Assembly (NCBI RefSeq): GCF_018129965.1
Contig: NZ_JAFCKW010000008.1
Location: 62,001 to 126,000 of the forward strand
Source of the DNA: Bradyrhizobium diazoefficiens
Lineage (GTDB): Bacteria; Pseudomonadota; Alphaproteobacteria; Rhizobiales; Xanthobacteraceae
Reading direction: 5' to 3'
DNA: 64,000 nt
Part shown: one piece after another, positions 42,675 to 51,253 of the stretch
Layout: each line of letters starts with the position of its first letter
How positions within the stretch are numbered: position 1 is the first letter of the stretch
Notes under the pieces: model-generated
Database searches by the model: none
Told to the model about the DNA's origin: nothing
Seen by the model: only the letters and a program-made list of their open reading frames with translations
Made by a program: the position numbers and the translations under genes

Positions 42675-43809
42675 GGGCACATCCTGCGCCGGGGCGGCCC
42701 GGCTGGCCGCCCACCTCACCCGTACCGATACCAATGAACGCGCCACGCTGAAAGAAATCCGGGGCACGGCCGCCGATGACCTCGCCGGGGCGCTGAAGGA
42801 GATGGAGGCGATAGCCGCCGGCACGCGCTCGACCAAGCCCTTCTACCACGGCTCAATCAACACCCGCGCCGACGAGCGGCTGACCGATGAACAGCGCATG
42901 TATGCCATCGACAAGCTTGAGGAATCGCTGGGGCTGACCGGCCAGCCGCGCATTGTCGTCGTCCATGAAAAGGAAGGCCGGGAGCACTGCCATATCGTCT
43001 GGTCGCGCATCGACCTCGACCGCATGACGGCAATCAGCGACAGCCATAACTACCGCAAGCATGAGGAAGTCGCCCGCGCCCTTGAACGGGAATTCGGCCA
43101 CGAGCGGGTGCAGGGCGTGCATGTTGAACGCGAAGGAAAAGCGAGGCCCGAGCGCACCCCCAGCCATTCCGAAATGCTCCAGGCCGACCGCACCGGCATT
43201 GGCAACGATCAGGCCAAGGAGTTGATGACGAATATCTGGAAGGCGACCCGAAACGGTTCAGAGTTCAAGGCCACGCTCGAGGAGCGAGGCTGGATATTGG
43301 CGCGAGGCGATCGCCGGGATTTTGTCGCGATTGATCCCTCGGGCGGCATCCATAGCATCGCGCGCCGGATCGAAGGTGTGAGGGTCGCCGATATCCGCCA
43401 GCGCTTTGCCGACCTCAATCCAAGGGATCTTCCGGGCGTCGCCGAGGCCAAGCAGGTTCAGCGTGGGCGTCTTGAACCCATCGAACGTCAGCGCGGCGCG
43501 CCATCCCAACGGGCAGGCCGACCATCAGAGCCGGTTACGGCAAAGAAAGCGCGAGGACCAGCCACACCGCGTGGTCCCCGCCTGAAACCGTCGCCTGTCC
43601 GCGTCGGCGACTCTCTGTTCAGTGCGCTTCTTGGAGAGAAGCCGACGCCGCAGCCGAAACCGGCGATATCGGCATCGCGTCGCGAAGAACAGGAAGCATC
43701 GCGGCGGCGACAAGAACTTCTCAGGCAATTGTCGCGCGAAGTACCTCCGGAAACCGAACGCGATGCGATCATCGAACGTGATCGTGGGCGAGACCGAACG
43801 CGGGGGTGA
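42664..43809 (+). CDS. Relaxase (MOB_P / VirD2-like)
   Basis: A 381-residue relaxase. The metal site is H-E-K-E-G-R-E-H-C-H-I-V-W at 101-113 (three His), with the P-F-Y-H-G-S-I-N segment near 60. The catalytic Tyr is not obvious to me. The C-terminal third is Arg, Pro and Glu rich and poorly ordered, as in transport signals of relaxases. It nicks oriT and travels with the DNA to the recipient. Start is GTG at 42664, overlapping mobC. The protein is short compared with many relaxases, consistent with a mobilisable element. Confidence 0.88.
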   Translation: MIIKGTSCAGAARLAAHLTRTDTNERATLKEIRGTAADDLAGALKEMEAIAAGTRSTKPFYHGSINTRADERLTDEQRMYAIDKLEESLGLTGQPRIVVVHEKEGREHCHIVWSRIDLDRMTAISDSHNYRKHEEVARALEREFGHERVQGVHVEREGKARPERTPSHSEMLQADRTGIGNDQAKELMTNIWKATRNGSEFKATLEERGWILARGDRRDFVAIDPSGGIHSIARRIEGVRVADIRQRFADLNPRDLPGVAEAKQVQRGRLEPIERQRGAPSQRAGRPSEPVTAKKARGPATPRGPRLKPSPVRVGDSLFSALLGEKPTPQPKPAISASRREEQEASRRRQELLRQLSREVPPETERDAIIERDRGRDRTRG

Positions 43810-44131
43810 CAGGCCCGGCGCAGGGGCATCGCCGGAGCCGAACTCAGGTCAGCCCCGGACGAAGTCAGGCACGACATTGCCACCCGGTGGTTTTCGCTAC
43901 GCAGCGCGCAGCCTGACAAAGAAGGCCGCTCTACCCCGCGCTTTCTGGCTCACCCGATTCAAAGCAGCTCGTGACGAAACTCTCGCGCCGCCGATCATGC
44001 CCCAGCGTCCCATCGCCCATGGAGGCATGAGCCAGGCGCAGCTTGCCGATCTCATCGCCGCCACGGAAGGCAAAATCACCTGGGCCGAATATTTTCAGAA
44101 ATGGGGTGGCCGAGGACCGTCGTTGCAGTGA
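43763..44131 (+). CDS. Hypothetical protein overlapping the relaxase end
   Basis: A frame of 122 residues from the ATG at 43763 overlaps the last 47 nt of the relaxase gene. The C terminus is well formed, M-S-Q-A-Q-L-A-D-L-I-A-A-T-E-G-K-I-T-W-A, with W-A-E-Y-F-Q-K-W-G-G at the end, which looks like a real helical protein. The N-terminal part is low in structure and could be non-coding, so a later ATG near 43995 is also possible. No function known. Confidence 0.5.
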   Translation: MRSSNVIVGETERGGDRPGAGASPEPNSGQPRTKSGTTLPPGGFRYAARSLTKKAALPRAFWLTRFKAARDETLAPPIMPQRPIAHGGMSQAQLADLIAATEGKITWAEYFQKWGGRGPSLQ

Positions 44132-44219
44132 GGCTTTCGCGCGGGCGAAATCCGTCCGTTTCGCATTGAAACGCGCCCAGGTTGCGCTTTAGACTGCCGC
44201 TTATTTTACGGAGACCATT

Positions 44220-44933
44220 ATGAGTGACGATCTAACGCTTCCATGGAGCATAGAAGACGGGGCGAAAGCGTTTAAGCAGGTATTCAAGATATTTGATGAG
44301 ATCGCCAAACGGACACGAGGGGCCGCTGACTACTTCGTAATGAGACGACGCCGGAATGCTGCGGAAGACATCGACTATCTGCGCTTCGGCCAGGGAGGAA
44401 GCTTGCCGAATGTCGCGCGGATAGCGCGTGGAGAAGGCACTTCTGAGGATTTTGCCGAAATCAAGCGCCACATGAATGAAACGGCAGAACCGGTCGAGCA
44501 GGTCATTATAAAACTAACGTCGGCCGGAAATTCGAAGCTCATACGAGAGAAAATCGGTATCGATGCGCTCGCCCTTCTTGAGAAAATCATCTACGGCGAT
44601 CAGGGAGTGGGTGGCAAGACGGCCGTCCGCCACGCTCTCTATGACCTATCGAACCTCGATAGCAATCCGGGCGCTGCGCAAGATAAAGCAAAAGCTATCC
44701 TGAAATTGATCGAACAGCTCAACCTCGACATCATTAGCCTTCACAATGCGCTTCTCAAGCACAGGGCGAAGCGGGCCAAAGACGCGGCGAAAAAAGCCGA
44801 AGAAAAGCTAGTAGCAAAAGCAGCGCCAGCGGCGAAAGAAAAACCGCCAGAAAAAGCAAAGCCAAAAACCACAAAGAAACCTGCTGCAAAGAAAACGACA
44901 AAAGCAAAAGCTGCGAAACCTCCGAAGAAGTGA
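44220..44933 (+). CDS. Protein with histone-H1-like Lys/Ala/Pro-rich tail
   Basis: A 237-residue protein. The first 180 residues are helical and acidic-to-neutral (I-E-D-G-A-K-A-F-K-Q-V-F-K-I-F). The last 60 are a run of Lys, Ala and Pro (K-P-K-T-T-K-K-P-A-A-K-K-T-T-K), like bacterial histone H1-type and some phage DNA-binding tails, so DNA or RNA binding is likely. I do not know the N-terminal domain. It is convergent with the coupling ATPase gene and not part of its operon. Confidence 0.7.
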   Translation: MSDDLTLPWSIEDGAKAFKQVFKIFDEIAKRTRGAADYFVMRRRRNAAEDIDYLRFGQGGSLPNVARIARGEGTSEDFAEIKRHMNETAEPVEQVIIKLTSAGNSKLIREKIGIDALALLEKIIYGDQGVGGKTAVRHALYDLSNLDSNPGAAQDKAKAILKLIEQLNLDIISLHNALLKHRAKRAKDAAKKAEEKLVAKAAPAAKEKPPEKAKPKTTKKPAAKKTTKAKAAKPPKK

Positions 44934-44959
44934 AGGTACGTCGATTTTCGGACGATCAA

Positions 44960-46333
44960 TCAGCCTTCATAATACGGGTTCTTCGACGCACGCTTGGAAG
45001 CTTGCTCGATCTTCCAGTATGGCGGGGCGAAGAAGCGAACGCCATTTGCCATACCCGCAAGCCAAAACAAGCCGCTCCCTTCGGTGAAGCCCATCAACTC
45101 ATACGGTAGGTAGAGGGCGCGGCTTACCTGATTCCAACTTATACCTTCGCTCTTCTGTCCTGTTCCGCTTGACAGGTTCTCGCTTGTGTTGGCGGCGATC
45201 AAGGTTGTTTGACCGGCACGCCGCGACATCCAGTCGGCCGTTGTCAGATCGTTGGGCGCAAAGCCCTGCACGACCCCGGCATTGGCAAGGAATGACTCCC
45301 AGCGCTCGTTATAGAGCGCTTTGAGCTGCGCAAGGTCCTGGCAGATTCCGGCTATCTGCACCTTGTAACCGCGCACGAGGCCGAAGGCGTCTTCGAGCGG
45401 GCCGAGGTGGCCGAGCGCTGGCATCTCGTCAATCATCAGCAAGGTACGAATGCCGCCGGGACGGTACAGGGCGCGCAGCGCCGATACGACCACAAGGCGC
45501 AGCCATGTGCTGTGAGTCCGCATCCGTTCAGCGGGCAGCATGACATAGACCGTCGTCGGCTTGTCCTTCAGGCCCCGAAAATCCACGCCATTCTTGCGCA
45601 GGTCGTTGCGCATCGGTTTGGAGAGCAGCCAGCGCGTTTGCGTGTCGGCAGTCGAGCGGATGCTCGACAATTCATTCGTGTCGCGTCCGGCAAAGCGCGA
45701 GGCAAGGCTTGCTATCTCGTAACCGCCATCGATCGCCATCTGGGTTGCCACGTAACGGAGGCCGCCGACGAGCCGCTCATAGGCTTTTCCGTTCTCGGAG
45801 TAAGATTCGTACCGCTCGGGCTCGGTCAGCATCTCGCGCACATTTTCGAGATTGGCCGCGTGACCATTCTGCAATTTTTCCCACATGATGAGCGCGACCA
45901 CGAGGCCGAGCGCCGATTCCGACCAGTGCGGGTCTTTGCTCTCGATCTTGATCAGCGCTTCGCCAAGCGCCGCTGCATCGTCGTAAAAGGTCGACGAGTC
46001 CGAATCGAGCCCAGCCAACGGGTTGAATCCCGCCGAGCCAAGCCCAAGGACGTCGAAAGGATTGAGCAAGATCACATCGCCGATTGTTCGGCGATAGTCG
46101 GCAGTAACAGCGGCCAGCTCGCCCTTGGGGTCGATGACGATGATTGATTGGCCCTCGATGCTAAGCAGATTTGGAATGAGGAAGCGCGTTCCTTTCCCCG
46201 TGCCGTTGGGCCCGAACAGCAGCAAGTGCCGTTCGCCCTGATAGGCGATCTTGCTGCCCACTTGCTGCGAGGTATCGTCATAATGTCGTCCGAGGTTGAT
46301 GCCGCTCGTCATGGACTCGCTCGCGTCTGTCAT
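44960..46333 (-). CDS. VirD4/TraG-like type IV coupling ATPase
   Basis: A 457-residue ATPase. Walker A is L-L-L-F-G-P-N-G-T-G-K-G-T-R at 37-50 with D-P-K-G-E at 69-73; Walker B is L-L-M-I-D-E-M-P-A-L-G-H-L near 300. Coupling proteins link relaxase-DNA to the secretion channel. Most relatives are larger and carry two N-terminal membrane helices; those are missing here, and the small membrane gene directly ahead probably supplies them. No VirB genes are near, so it may use another element's channel. Confidence 0.9.
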   Translation of the reverse strand: MTDASESMTSGINLGRHYDDTSQQVGSKIAYQGERHLLLFGPNGTGKGTRFLIPNLLSIEGQSIIVIDPKGELAAVTADYRRTIGDVILLNPFDVLGLGSAGFNPLAGLDSDSSTFYDDAAALGEALIKIESKDPHWSESALGLVVALIMWEKLQNGHAANLENVREMLTEPERYESYSENGKAYERLVGGLRYVATQMAIDGGYEIASLASRFAGRDTNELSSIRSTADTQTRWLLSKPMRNDLRKNGVDFRGLKDKPTTVYVMLPAERMRTHSTWLRLVVVSALRALYRPGGIRTLLMIDEMPALGHLGPLEDAFGLVRGYKVQIAGICQDLAQLKALYNERWESFLANAGVVQGFAPNDLTTADWMSRRAGQTTLIAANTSENLSSGTGQKSEGISWNQVSRALYLPYELMGFTEGSGLFWLAGMANGVRFFAPPYWKIEQASKRASKNPYYEG

Positions 46334-46342
46334 CCGGTCAGC

Positions 46343-46636
46343 TCAATTGGGAAAAGTACGGTCATGCAGCGACGGCGAAGTCTTTTCGCCACGCGCGGCG
46401 GCCTGTGCTTCGGATTCCGAGGCTGCTTTGGCCGAGCCGTAGACGCCGGTGTTTCGGGGCGACGGTTGGCTTGGCGCACCGAGGCCAACGGCGACAAACG
46501 CAACACACATAAAGAGCCCGAGCGCCAATCCCCACGGGGGAACGTGAGCGAATTCAAGAAACGCCGCGCCCGCCGCGAGGGCGAGCGCGGTCAGCGACGC
46601 CAGGAGTAACCACCCGAAAAGATCGGTGCGGCTCAT
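46343..46636 (-). CDS. Small membrane protein, probable split N-terminus of the coupling protein
   Basis: A 97-residue protein with two helices (about 8-26 and 36-55) followed by N-T-G-V-Y-G-S-A-K-A-A-S-E-S-E. The G-S-A-K segment resembles the Y-G-S-A-R-W linker that follows the two N-terminal helices in full-length TraG/VirD4 proteins. Its stop is 9 nt before the ATPase start, so I read the pair as a split coupling protein. ATG at 46636 overlaps the previous stop as TGATG. Confidence 0.65.
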   Translation of the reverse strand: MSRTDLFGWLLLASLTALALAAGAAFLEFAHVPPWGLALGLFMCVAFVAVGLGAPSQPSPRNTGVYGSAKAASESEAQAAARGEKTSPSLHDRTFPN

Positions 46637-47430
46637 CACCGTCCCTTGCACTCGCGGTCGAGTTCGTTGAGGTGCCCCGACATCAATTCGTTCATAGTGC
46701 TGAAGTTGATCGCATTCTTTTGGCGCGCGATACAGGCTTCCGCCTTGGCCCGATCCACGTTGGCTTTTAACAGGGCACCTTCCAGAGAGACGAGATAAGC
46801 CAAGACCGCAATCACGGACGCCTTCAGCGCGATGACGGCGGCCGCTTCAATCCGCGCACCGAAAGATGATCTCGGGCTCAACACCTTTCCGAAATCCGCC
46901 CTAAGGCCTGGCAGAAAATTGCGTACGTGCCCCGCAACACCTGTCAGATTGCTGAGAACGCCCGAGAGCACGCCGTGGCCGACACCGCCCGATCCGGCCT
47001 GTCCACCCGTTTCTTTTGCGATCAGGATCTGGCAGATTTCGGCTTCGCTATAGCCGGCTTTCGCCAAGCGCGCGCGCTCGGCCTCCACAAAGTTCTCGGC
47101 TGTTGTGGTCGTGCTTGCAGTCGACATTGGGTCCTCCTCTTTTTGCATTGAGACAGGTGCTGGCAATGCTATGATCTGGGGCGACGGCGTGCGGGACGTC
47201 GCGCTCTCGCGCATGCGCCGCCGCGCTTTGGTCGCTTCGATAGTAAAGAGCATCGTGGCAAGAGTTGCCGCGAGGGTGGCGCCTTGCCACCAGAGCGGAT
47301 CACCGAATGGCGGATGGCGATAACCCCAAAGCGCGAGACCATTGGCGCTGGCCGCCGCCGTCGCCAGCGCAAGGTTGATGGAGAAGCCGCGATGCGGGGC
47401 GTGTGCAGTGAGGTCTGGTTCTTCCGACAT
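46636..47430 (-). CDS. Membrane protein of the conjugation operon
   Basis: A 264-residue protein with three hydrophobic segments at about 18-34, 46-62 and 195-215. The middle is soluble, with A-G-Y-S-E-A-E-I-C-Q-I-L-I-A-K-E-T-G-G-Q and Gly-rich stretches. Not recognised, but similar proteins occur next to TraG-like genes of alphaproteobacterial islands. It starts with ATG at 47430 after GGAG and ends in a TGATG overlap with the small membrane gene. Confidence 0.62.
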   Translation of the reverse strand: MSEEPDLTAHAPHRGFSINLALATAAASANGLALWGYRHPPFGDPLWWQGATLAATLATMLFTIEATKARRRMRESATSRTPSPQIIALPAPVSMQKEEDPMSTASTTTTAENFVEAERARLAKAGYSEAEICQILIAKETGGQAGSGGVGHGVLSGVLSNLTGVAGHVRNFLPGLRADFGKVLSPRSSFGARIEAAAVIALKASVIAVLAYLVSLEGALLKANVDRAKAEACIARQKNAINFSTMNELMSGHLNELDRECKGR

Positions 47431-47442
47431 GGATGATCTCCT

Positions 47443-47964
47443 TCAAAAACGGCCAAAGCGGCGGACCATGTGGATCATTGGCAGCACGTGGCGGAGTTGA
47501 ATCATTCCTCGAAAAGGGGAAATCCCCCGAGCGAACCGCACGGGCGGCGGAATTGGCCGAAACGACCGACCCCGTATCGCGGGCCGCTTCAGTACGTCGC
47601 TCGTGACGGCAGGGGCCGCTGCTTTTGGCGCACTGATGACGACCGATGCCTCCGGTGTTTCGTGGGGGGCTGCGGCTGGAGGGACCAAAGGTGGTCGTGC
47701 GGTCTCTTCGTGTGGCGGTTCGATCCGGGATGGTGGGGCCACTGCCGGTATCCGCGTTGACTCCGGTTGGACGGTCGCGCCGATCTTTGACCGGATCGAT
47801 TGGTGCATGTGATCCAACTGGAAATATTCCACCAGTACCGGTGCAGCCTGGTAGGCTCCAAGGACGGCGGCAGCGGCGACGATTGCCGGATGGATTTTCG
47901 CAATAGTGGTGGCAACCGATAGACCGCCCGTCGGCAAAGAGGGATTGATTGCCTCCTCGGCCAT
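47443..47964 (-). CDS. Proline-rich membrane-anchored protein
   Basis: A 173-residue protein. One hydrophobic stretch at about 27-45 (A-I-V-A-A-A-A-V-L-G-A-Y), a Pro- and Ala-rich middle and an Arg-rich C-terminal part (R-S-F-R-P-I-P-P-P-V-R-F-A-R-G). Not recognised. ATG at 47964 lies 2 nt after the Cys-rich gene's stop; the next gene starts 12 nt on, so this belongs to the conjugation operon. Confidence 0.6.
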   Translation of the reverse strand: MAEEAINPSLPTGGLSVATTIAKIHPAIVAAAAVLGAYQAAPVLVEYFQLDHMHQSIRSKIGATVQPESTRIPAVAPPSRIEPPHEETARPPLVPPAAAPHETPEASVVISAPKAAAPAVTSDVLKRPAIRGRSFRPIPPPVRFARGISPFRGMIQLRHVLPMIHMVRRFGRF

Positions 47965-47966
47965 TT

Positions 47967-48338
47967 CTACCGCCTCACTGTTAGGGTCGTGTCGCTCGGC
48001 TCGTCGCCAAGAAGCACCCAAATGGATTCGATGAAGCAACCTTGGGCCGCATGGTATCCATATTTGCTTTCATAGGCGGCGAGCGGGGTGAGCGATTGGA
48101 AGTCGGTCGCACCGATTTTTGGTGCATCGCCCCCATTGACAACGGTGCCGCTCTGCGCGCCTGTGCGGTCACTGGATTCACTAAGGCACACATCACCGCA
48201 TAGCCCGCATCCGGAATATTCGACCGCGGACACGAAATGCAGCGGGGCATATGGGCACGCGCGTTTGCGGCCACAGACTTGGCAGGTCCAAAGGTTCGTA
48301 TTGACCGCTGTTAGATTGTTAGACGAAAGAGCGTTCAT
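47967..48338 (-). CDS. Cysteine-rich probable zinc-binding protein
   Basis: A 123-residue protein with C-Q-V-C-G-R-K-R-A-C near 19-28 and C-G-L-C-G-D-V-C near 44-51, likely zinc ligands. The C-terminal half has no clear motif. It is the first gene of the tight minus-strand operon that ends with the coupling ATPase. No function known. Confidence 0.62.
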   Translation of the reverse strand: MNALSSNNLTAVNTNLWTCQVCGRKRACPYAPLHFVSAVEYSGCGLCGDVCLSESSDRTGAQSGTVVNGGDAPKIGATDFQSLTPLAAYESKYGYHAAQGCFIESIWVLLGDEPSDTTLTVRR

Positions 48339-48649
48339 AGCGCGCAGCCTCCACCCTTCGCCCAGACCTATCGTCTAGGGCGTCCATTGAGCCAAAGTTG
48401 CTATCATCCAGTGCCTCTCCTCGAGGCAGACACGTGAGCACGTACGCCCCTCGCGAGAGGAGACGCCCTTGAATTTTCGCCACTCGGCTGAGCGGCAGTT
48501 ACTGTCTGAAACCAAATACGTTAGGCCAACGCGGTAACGTCACCCGCGGACTTCGTGGCACCGCTTCCGAACGCGCAGCGCCGTTCCCAGTTACTGGGAA
48601 ACCTTTACCACATAATTTGGGTTGAGGGAAACCATTCCCACGATTTTTT
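48339..48649. other. Non-coding stretch with palindrome TTCCCAG-TTA-CTGGGAA
   Basis: About 310 bp ahead of the Cys-rich gene and behind the next minus-strand gene. The perfect palindrome at 48584-48600 has GGGAAACCATTCCC close by at 48629, so a regulator site or a transcript-end structure is possible. No gene seen. Confidence 0.5.
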
Positions 48650-49366
48650 TTAGCCGAGCTGTGCTCGCTTTGGCCGCCCGGCTATCGCTTTGATTATGTG
48701 TAGCCCGGCCGCGTCTCCCGGACCCTGCGAACGAAGTTCGCGCATGCCCACGTAACGATTGACTGCTTTCAACAAGCTTTTGTCCTTCGCGCCCACGACC
48801 TCGCTTTCAATCGCACCGAGAGCGTCGAATTGATCTGCCCAGACTTTTTTCAGGAATTGCGGTGCCGACAATTCGGTTAGCTCGGGATACTTTGCGCGCT
48901 CGTCCCACAAAGGACGATCGACAGCAGCCGTCTTCGCCTTCCTTAGAACACGCTCGATCTCGGCGGCAGTCTCTTGCCACTTATGCTGTGGCACACCTTC
49001 AATTTGCAGCAGTTGTATTATCGCGGGCGCCAAAATTCCTTCTGCGTTCTGCTCCTTTTGTTGAGCGGTATTTTTATACTCCTTTGTAGGAGCGCTCGCA
49101 ATAGTTGCATTTCTGAAATGCTCGATATCTACCTCAAGTGGCTTGACGCCCTCTCCGACGTTGACAAGCACCACCGACCGAGGTGGGGGCACCGTTAAGG
49201 CTGATCTCCACTCCGACAATTCCTCAAGAAGGTTTGGGGTTGTACGCGTCTTCTTTTTGGCCGTGGATACCGGCGTCGGCGTGCTCTTGCTGGATCGCCC
49301 ACGCGGCATTCTTTTCGCCCCCTTTTTTGGGTTCGACCGTCCTGTGTTGGTGACACGTGTTGACAT
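48650..49366 (-). CDS. Hypothetical protein with basic N-terminus
   Basis: A 238-residue protein. The first 45 residues are basic and Ser/Thr-rich, likely disordered; the rest is helical, with P-R-S-V-V-L-V-N-V-G-E-G and a C-terminal K-S-L-L-K-A-V-N-R-Y-V-G-M-R-E-L. No membrane segment, no recognised domain. It lies 61 nt after the next gene upstream on the same strand. Confidence 0.55.
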   Translation of the reverse strand: MSTRVTNTGRSNPKKGAKRMPRGRSSKSTPTPVSTAKKKTRTTPNLLEELSEWRSALTVPPPRSVVLVNVGEGVKPLEVDIEHFRNATIASAPTKEYKNTAQQKEQNAEGILAPAIIQLLQIEGVPQHKWQETAAEIERVLRKAKTAAVDRPLWDERAKYPELTELSAPQFLKKVWADQFDALGAIESEVVGAKDKSLLKAVNRYVGMRELRSQGPGDAAGLHIIKAIAGRPKRAQLG

Positions 49367-49427
49367 GCTGGGAAGTCTACGAGATCTGGCCAGTTTAGCC
49401 TAGATGCACCTTGCTGTCCTTAGGTAG

Positions 49428-50258
49428 TTAAATGCTGCCCGGACTTGGCGGCCTGTGGGCAGCGGCGACGGCGGTCGGCTCGGCTTTGACGGGCGTTGAC
49501 GTGGCTTGGCCCTTCGCCTCTATGCTTTGCGTTCGATGTTGATCGGGCGCATCGGGCTTGGCCACAACATCTGCATGATCGAGCTTCAGCGCTGCCAAAT
49601 TCGACCGAGAGCCCGGCTTGTTGGGGAGCGCCGGTGTGTCGGCGGACACGGATGCCGCCGGATCATCTTGGGCGCGACTCGCCGCCTCGGCCAGCTTGTT
49701 GATCCGATCCAGATTGCTGGCGGGCGTATCGCTGTTTGGTTTAGCGTCGCCGGGAGGAGTCGCGCCAGACGTTGTCGGCGCGTTCGGATCGGCTTCCGCA
49801 CCAGGCGCGCCATCGAGGGACGGAAGTTCTTTTGCCCTTTCGGCCTTCATTCGACTTTTATCGCGCCCGTCCTGCAATGCGGTCCCGTTTGAGGAATTTG
49901 AATGGGTCTCAATTGCCGCTTGAATTCCGTTCAGATCGACGCCGGAGCCTCGGCTTGCTCCGCTGTCGCCACCGGACGGTGCGGCAGCGGCGGTTTGGGA
50001 TACGGCGTTCGCGAGGCCGGCGAGCTCGCCTAAACTGCGTTCCAGCATCGTCTGATTGCCTGCGGACGGTGTCGCGACGAGCAACTGTGCGATATTCATC
50101 GTCACGTTGCGTATGCTGCGCTGGAGGCCGATGATGACCTGTTCGGACTCAAGAATCTGTTGTTGGCGTTTGTCGAGATAGGCCGAGCTGCGCATGAACT
50201 CCGCAACGCGTTGGAGTTCATCCTCATTATGATTGTTGGCCCCGGTGAAATCCTTCAT
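49428..50258 (-). CDS. Hypothetical protein with low-complexity C-terminal half
   Basis: A 276-residue protein. The first 90 residues are helical (L-Q-R-V-A-E-F-M-R-S-S-A-Y-L-D-K-R-Q-Q-Q-I-L). The remainder is rich in Ala, Pro, Ser, Asp and Gly and probably disordered. Not recognised. The AT-rich region ahead (50259-50405) has two ACCTAAG copies and should hold its promoter. Probably the first gene of the minus-strand conjugation region. Confidence 0.55.
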   Translation of the reverse strand: MKDFTGANNHNEDELQRVAEFMRSSAYLDKRQQQILESEQVIIGLQRSIRNVTMNIAQLLVATPSAGNQTMLERSLGELAGLANAVSQTAAAAPSGGDSGASRGSGVDLNGIQAAIETHSNSSNGTALQDGRDKSRMKAERAKELPSLDGAPGAEADPNAPTTSGATPPGDAKPNSDTPASNLDRINKLAEAASRAQDDPAASVSADTPALPNKPGSRSNLAALKLDHADVVAKPDAPDQHRTQSIEAKGQATSTPVKAEPTAVAAAHRPPSPGSI

Positions 50259-50405
50259 GGCAATTTCACTAAAAAGTATAGTTATCTAAAATACCTTCTT
50301 TTTACCATCGAATGCTTAAGGTTTGATGAATATTCCTACCTAAGGTTGTATTACCTAAGCCAGATCAAATATTTAGCGGGCACTGCAAAAACGCGCATTT
50401 CGCCG

Positions 50406-51113
50406 TCATCGACCGCAACGGCCATGAGGTTTACGGGGCAATGACCGATGCGGTGCGAACGGACGCGCTATCGGGCACGCTCGCATTCTGTCCGTCGCAC
50501 CGTCTCCCGTCGCGGCCACCCACATCCTGGCCGCGAAGGCACGTTCTTCGGAGCCGATCACATCCGCGTAGATCGCGGTGGTGCGCAGCGAGGCATGGCC
50601 GAGCCATCGCTGCACGAGATGCGGCGGCACGTTGGACTGAAAGGCGTTTACACCGAAGCCATGCCTCAACCCTTTGGGCATCGCGGGAGTCCCGGCGATC
50701 CTGGCCGCAGCCATCACCGCCTTGACGCGCCGCCACGCGGTGGTGCGGCTGCATGTCCAGAGACGCATGCCTGAAAGATCGGGATCGCGCTGCGCGTCGC
50801 GTATATGGAAATGCCGATCAAGCTCGTTCAGCAGGTCGGGCGGCAGAGGCACCTGCCGAACGACACCGCGCTTGCGGCGTTTCAAAGTCTGGATGCCCGC
50901 GACACCACTTTCGATATCGATCGCGGCTGGTGTCAGGGCGAGCACCTCGGAGATGCGCGCGCCACTGAAAGCGAGCACAAGGCAAAATAAGCGATCAGCC
51001 GGAGGAAGCCCCTCTGCCGAGGCGAAGAAGCGCAGCCGCTCGGCGGCGTTCAGATATTTGCGGTTGCCGGATGGACCAAAAAGGCTGCCGCCACCATGAA
51101 GCTGCTCATGCAT
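50406..51113 (-). CDS. Short tyrosine recombinase
   Basis: A 235-residue recombinase with a catalytic domain only and no core-binding domain of usual size. Residues: Arg53 in F-S-G-A-R-I-S-E-V, the Lys near 80 (L-K-R-R-K-R-G), K-G-L-R-H-G-F-G-V, L-G-H-A-S-L-R-T-T and Tyr in I-Y-A-D-V. Similar short recombinases sit next to transfer genes in other rhizobial elements and may resolve dimers or act on cassettes rather than on the tRNA site. ATG at 51113. Confidence 0.85.
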   Translation of the reverse strand: MHEQLHGGGSLFGPSGNRKYLNAAERLRFFASAEGLPPADRLFCLVLAFSGARISEVLALTPAAIDIESGVAGIQTLKRRKRGVVRQVPLPPDLLNELDRHFHIRDAQRDPDLSGMRLWTCSRTTAWRRVKAVMAAARIAGTPAMPKGLRHGFGVNAFQSNVPPHLVQRWLGHASLRTTAIYADVIGSEERAFAARMWVAATGDGATDRMRACPIARPFAPHRSLPRKPHGRCGR

Positions 51114-51253
51114 CGCTTCCTCTGAAACAGAATGGCCGATTCTGTTTCAGCACAGGAACGCTCCGAGGCTTCAGCGAGTTAGCTCATGTTGGGCAGAATT
51201 GGATGTGGTTCCATACGCAATCTTTCGGCCGGAATCAACAATGATTAGGCCGT

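Noticed and set aside
44960..51113. A full self-transmissible conjugation system
   Set aside because: Relaxase and coupling ATPase are present but no VirB4, VirB11 or other channel genes are visible in the window.
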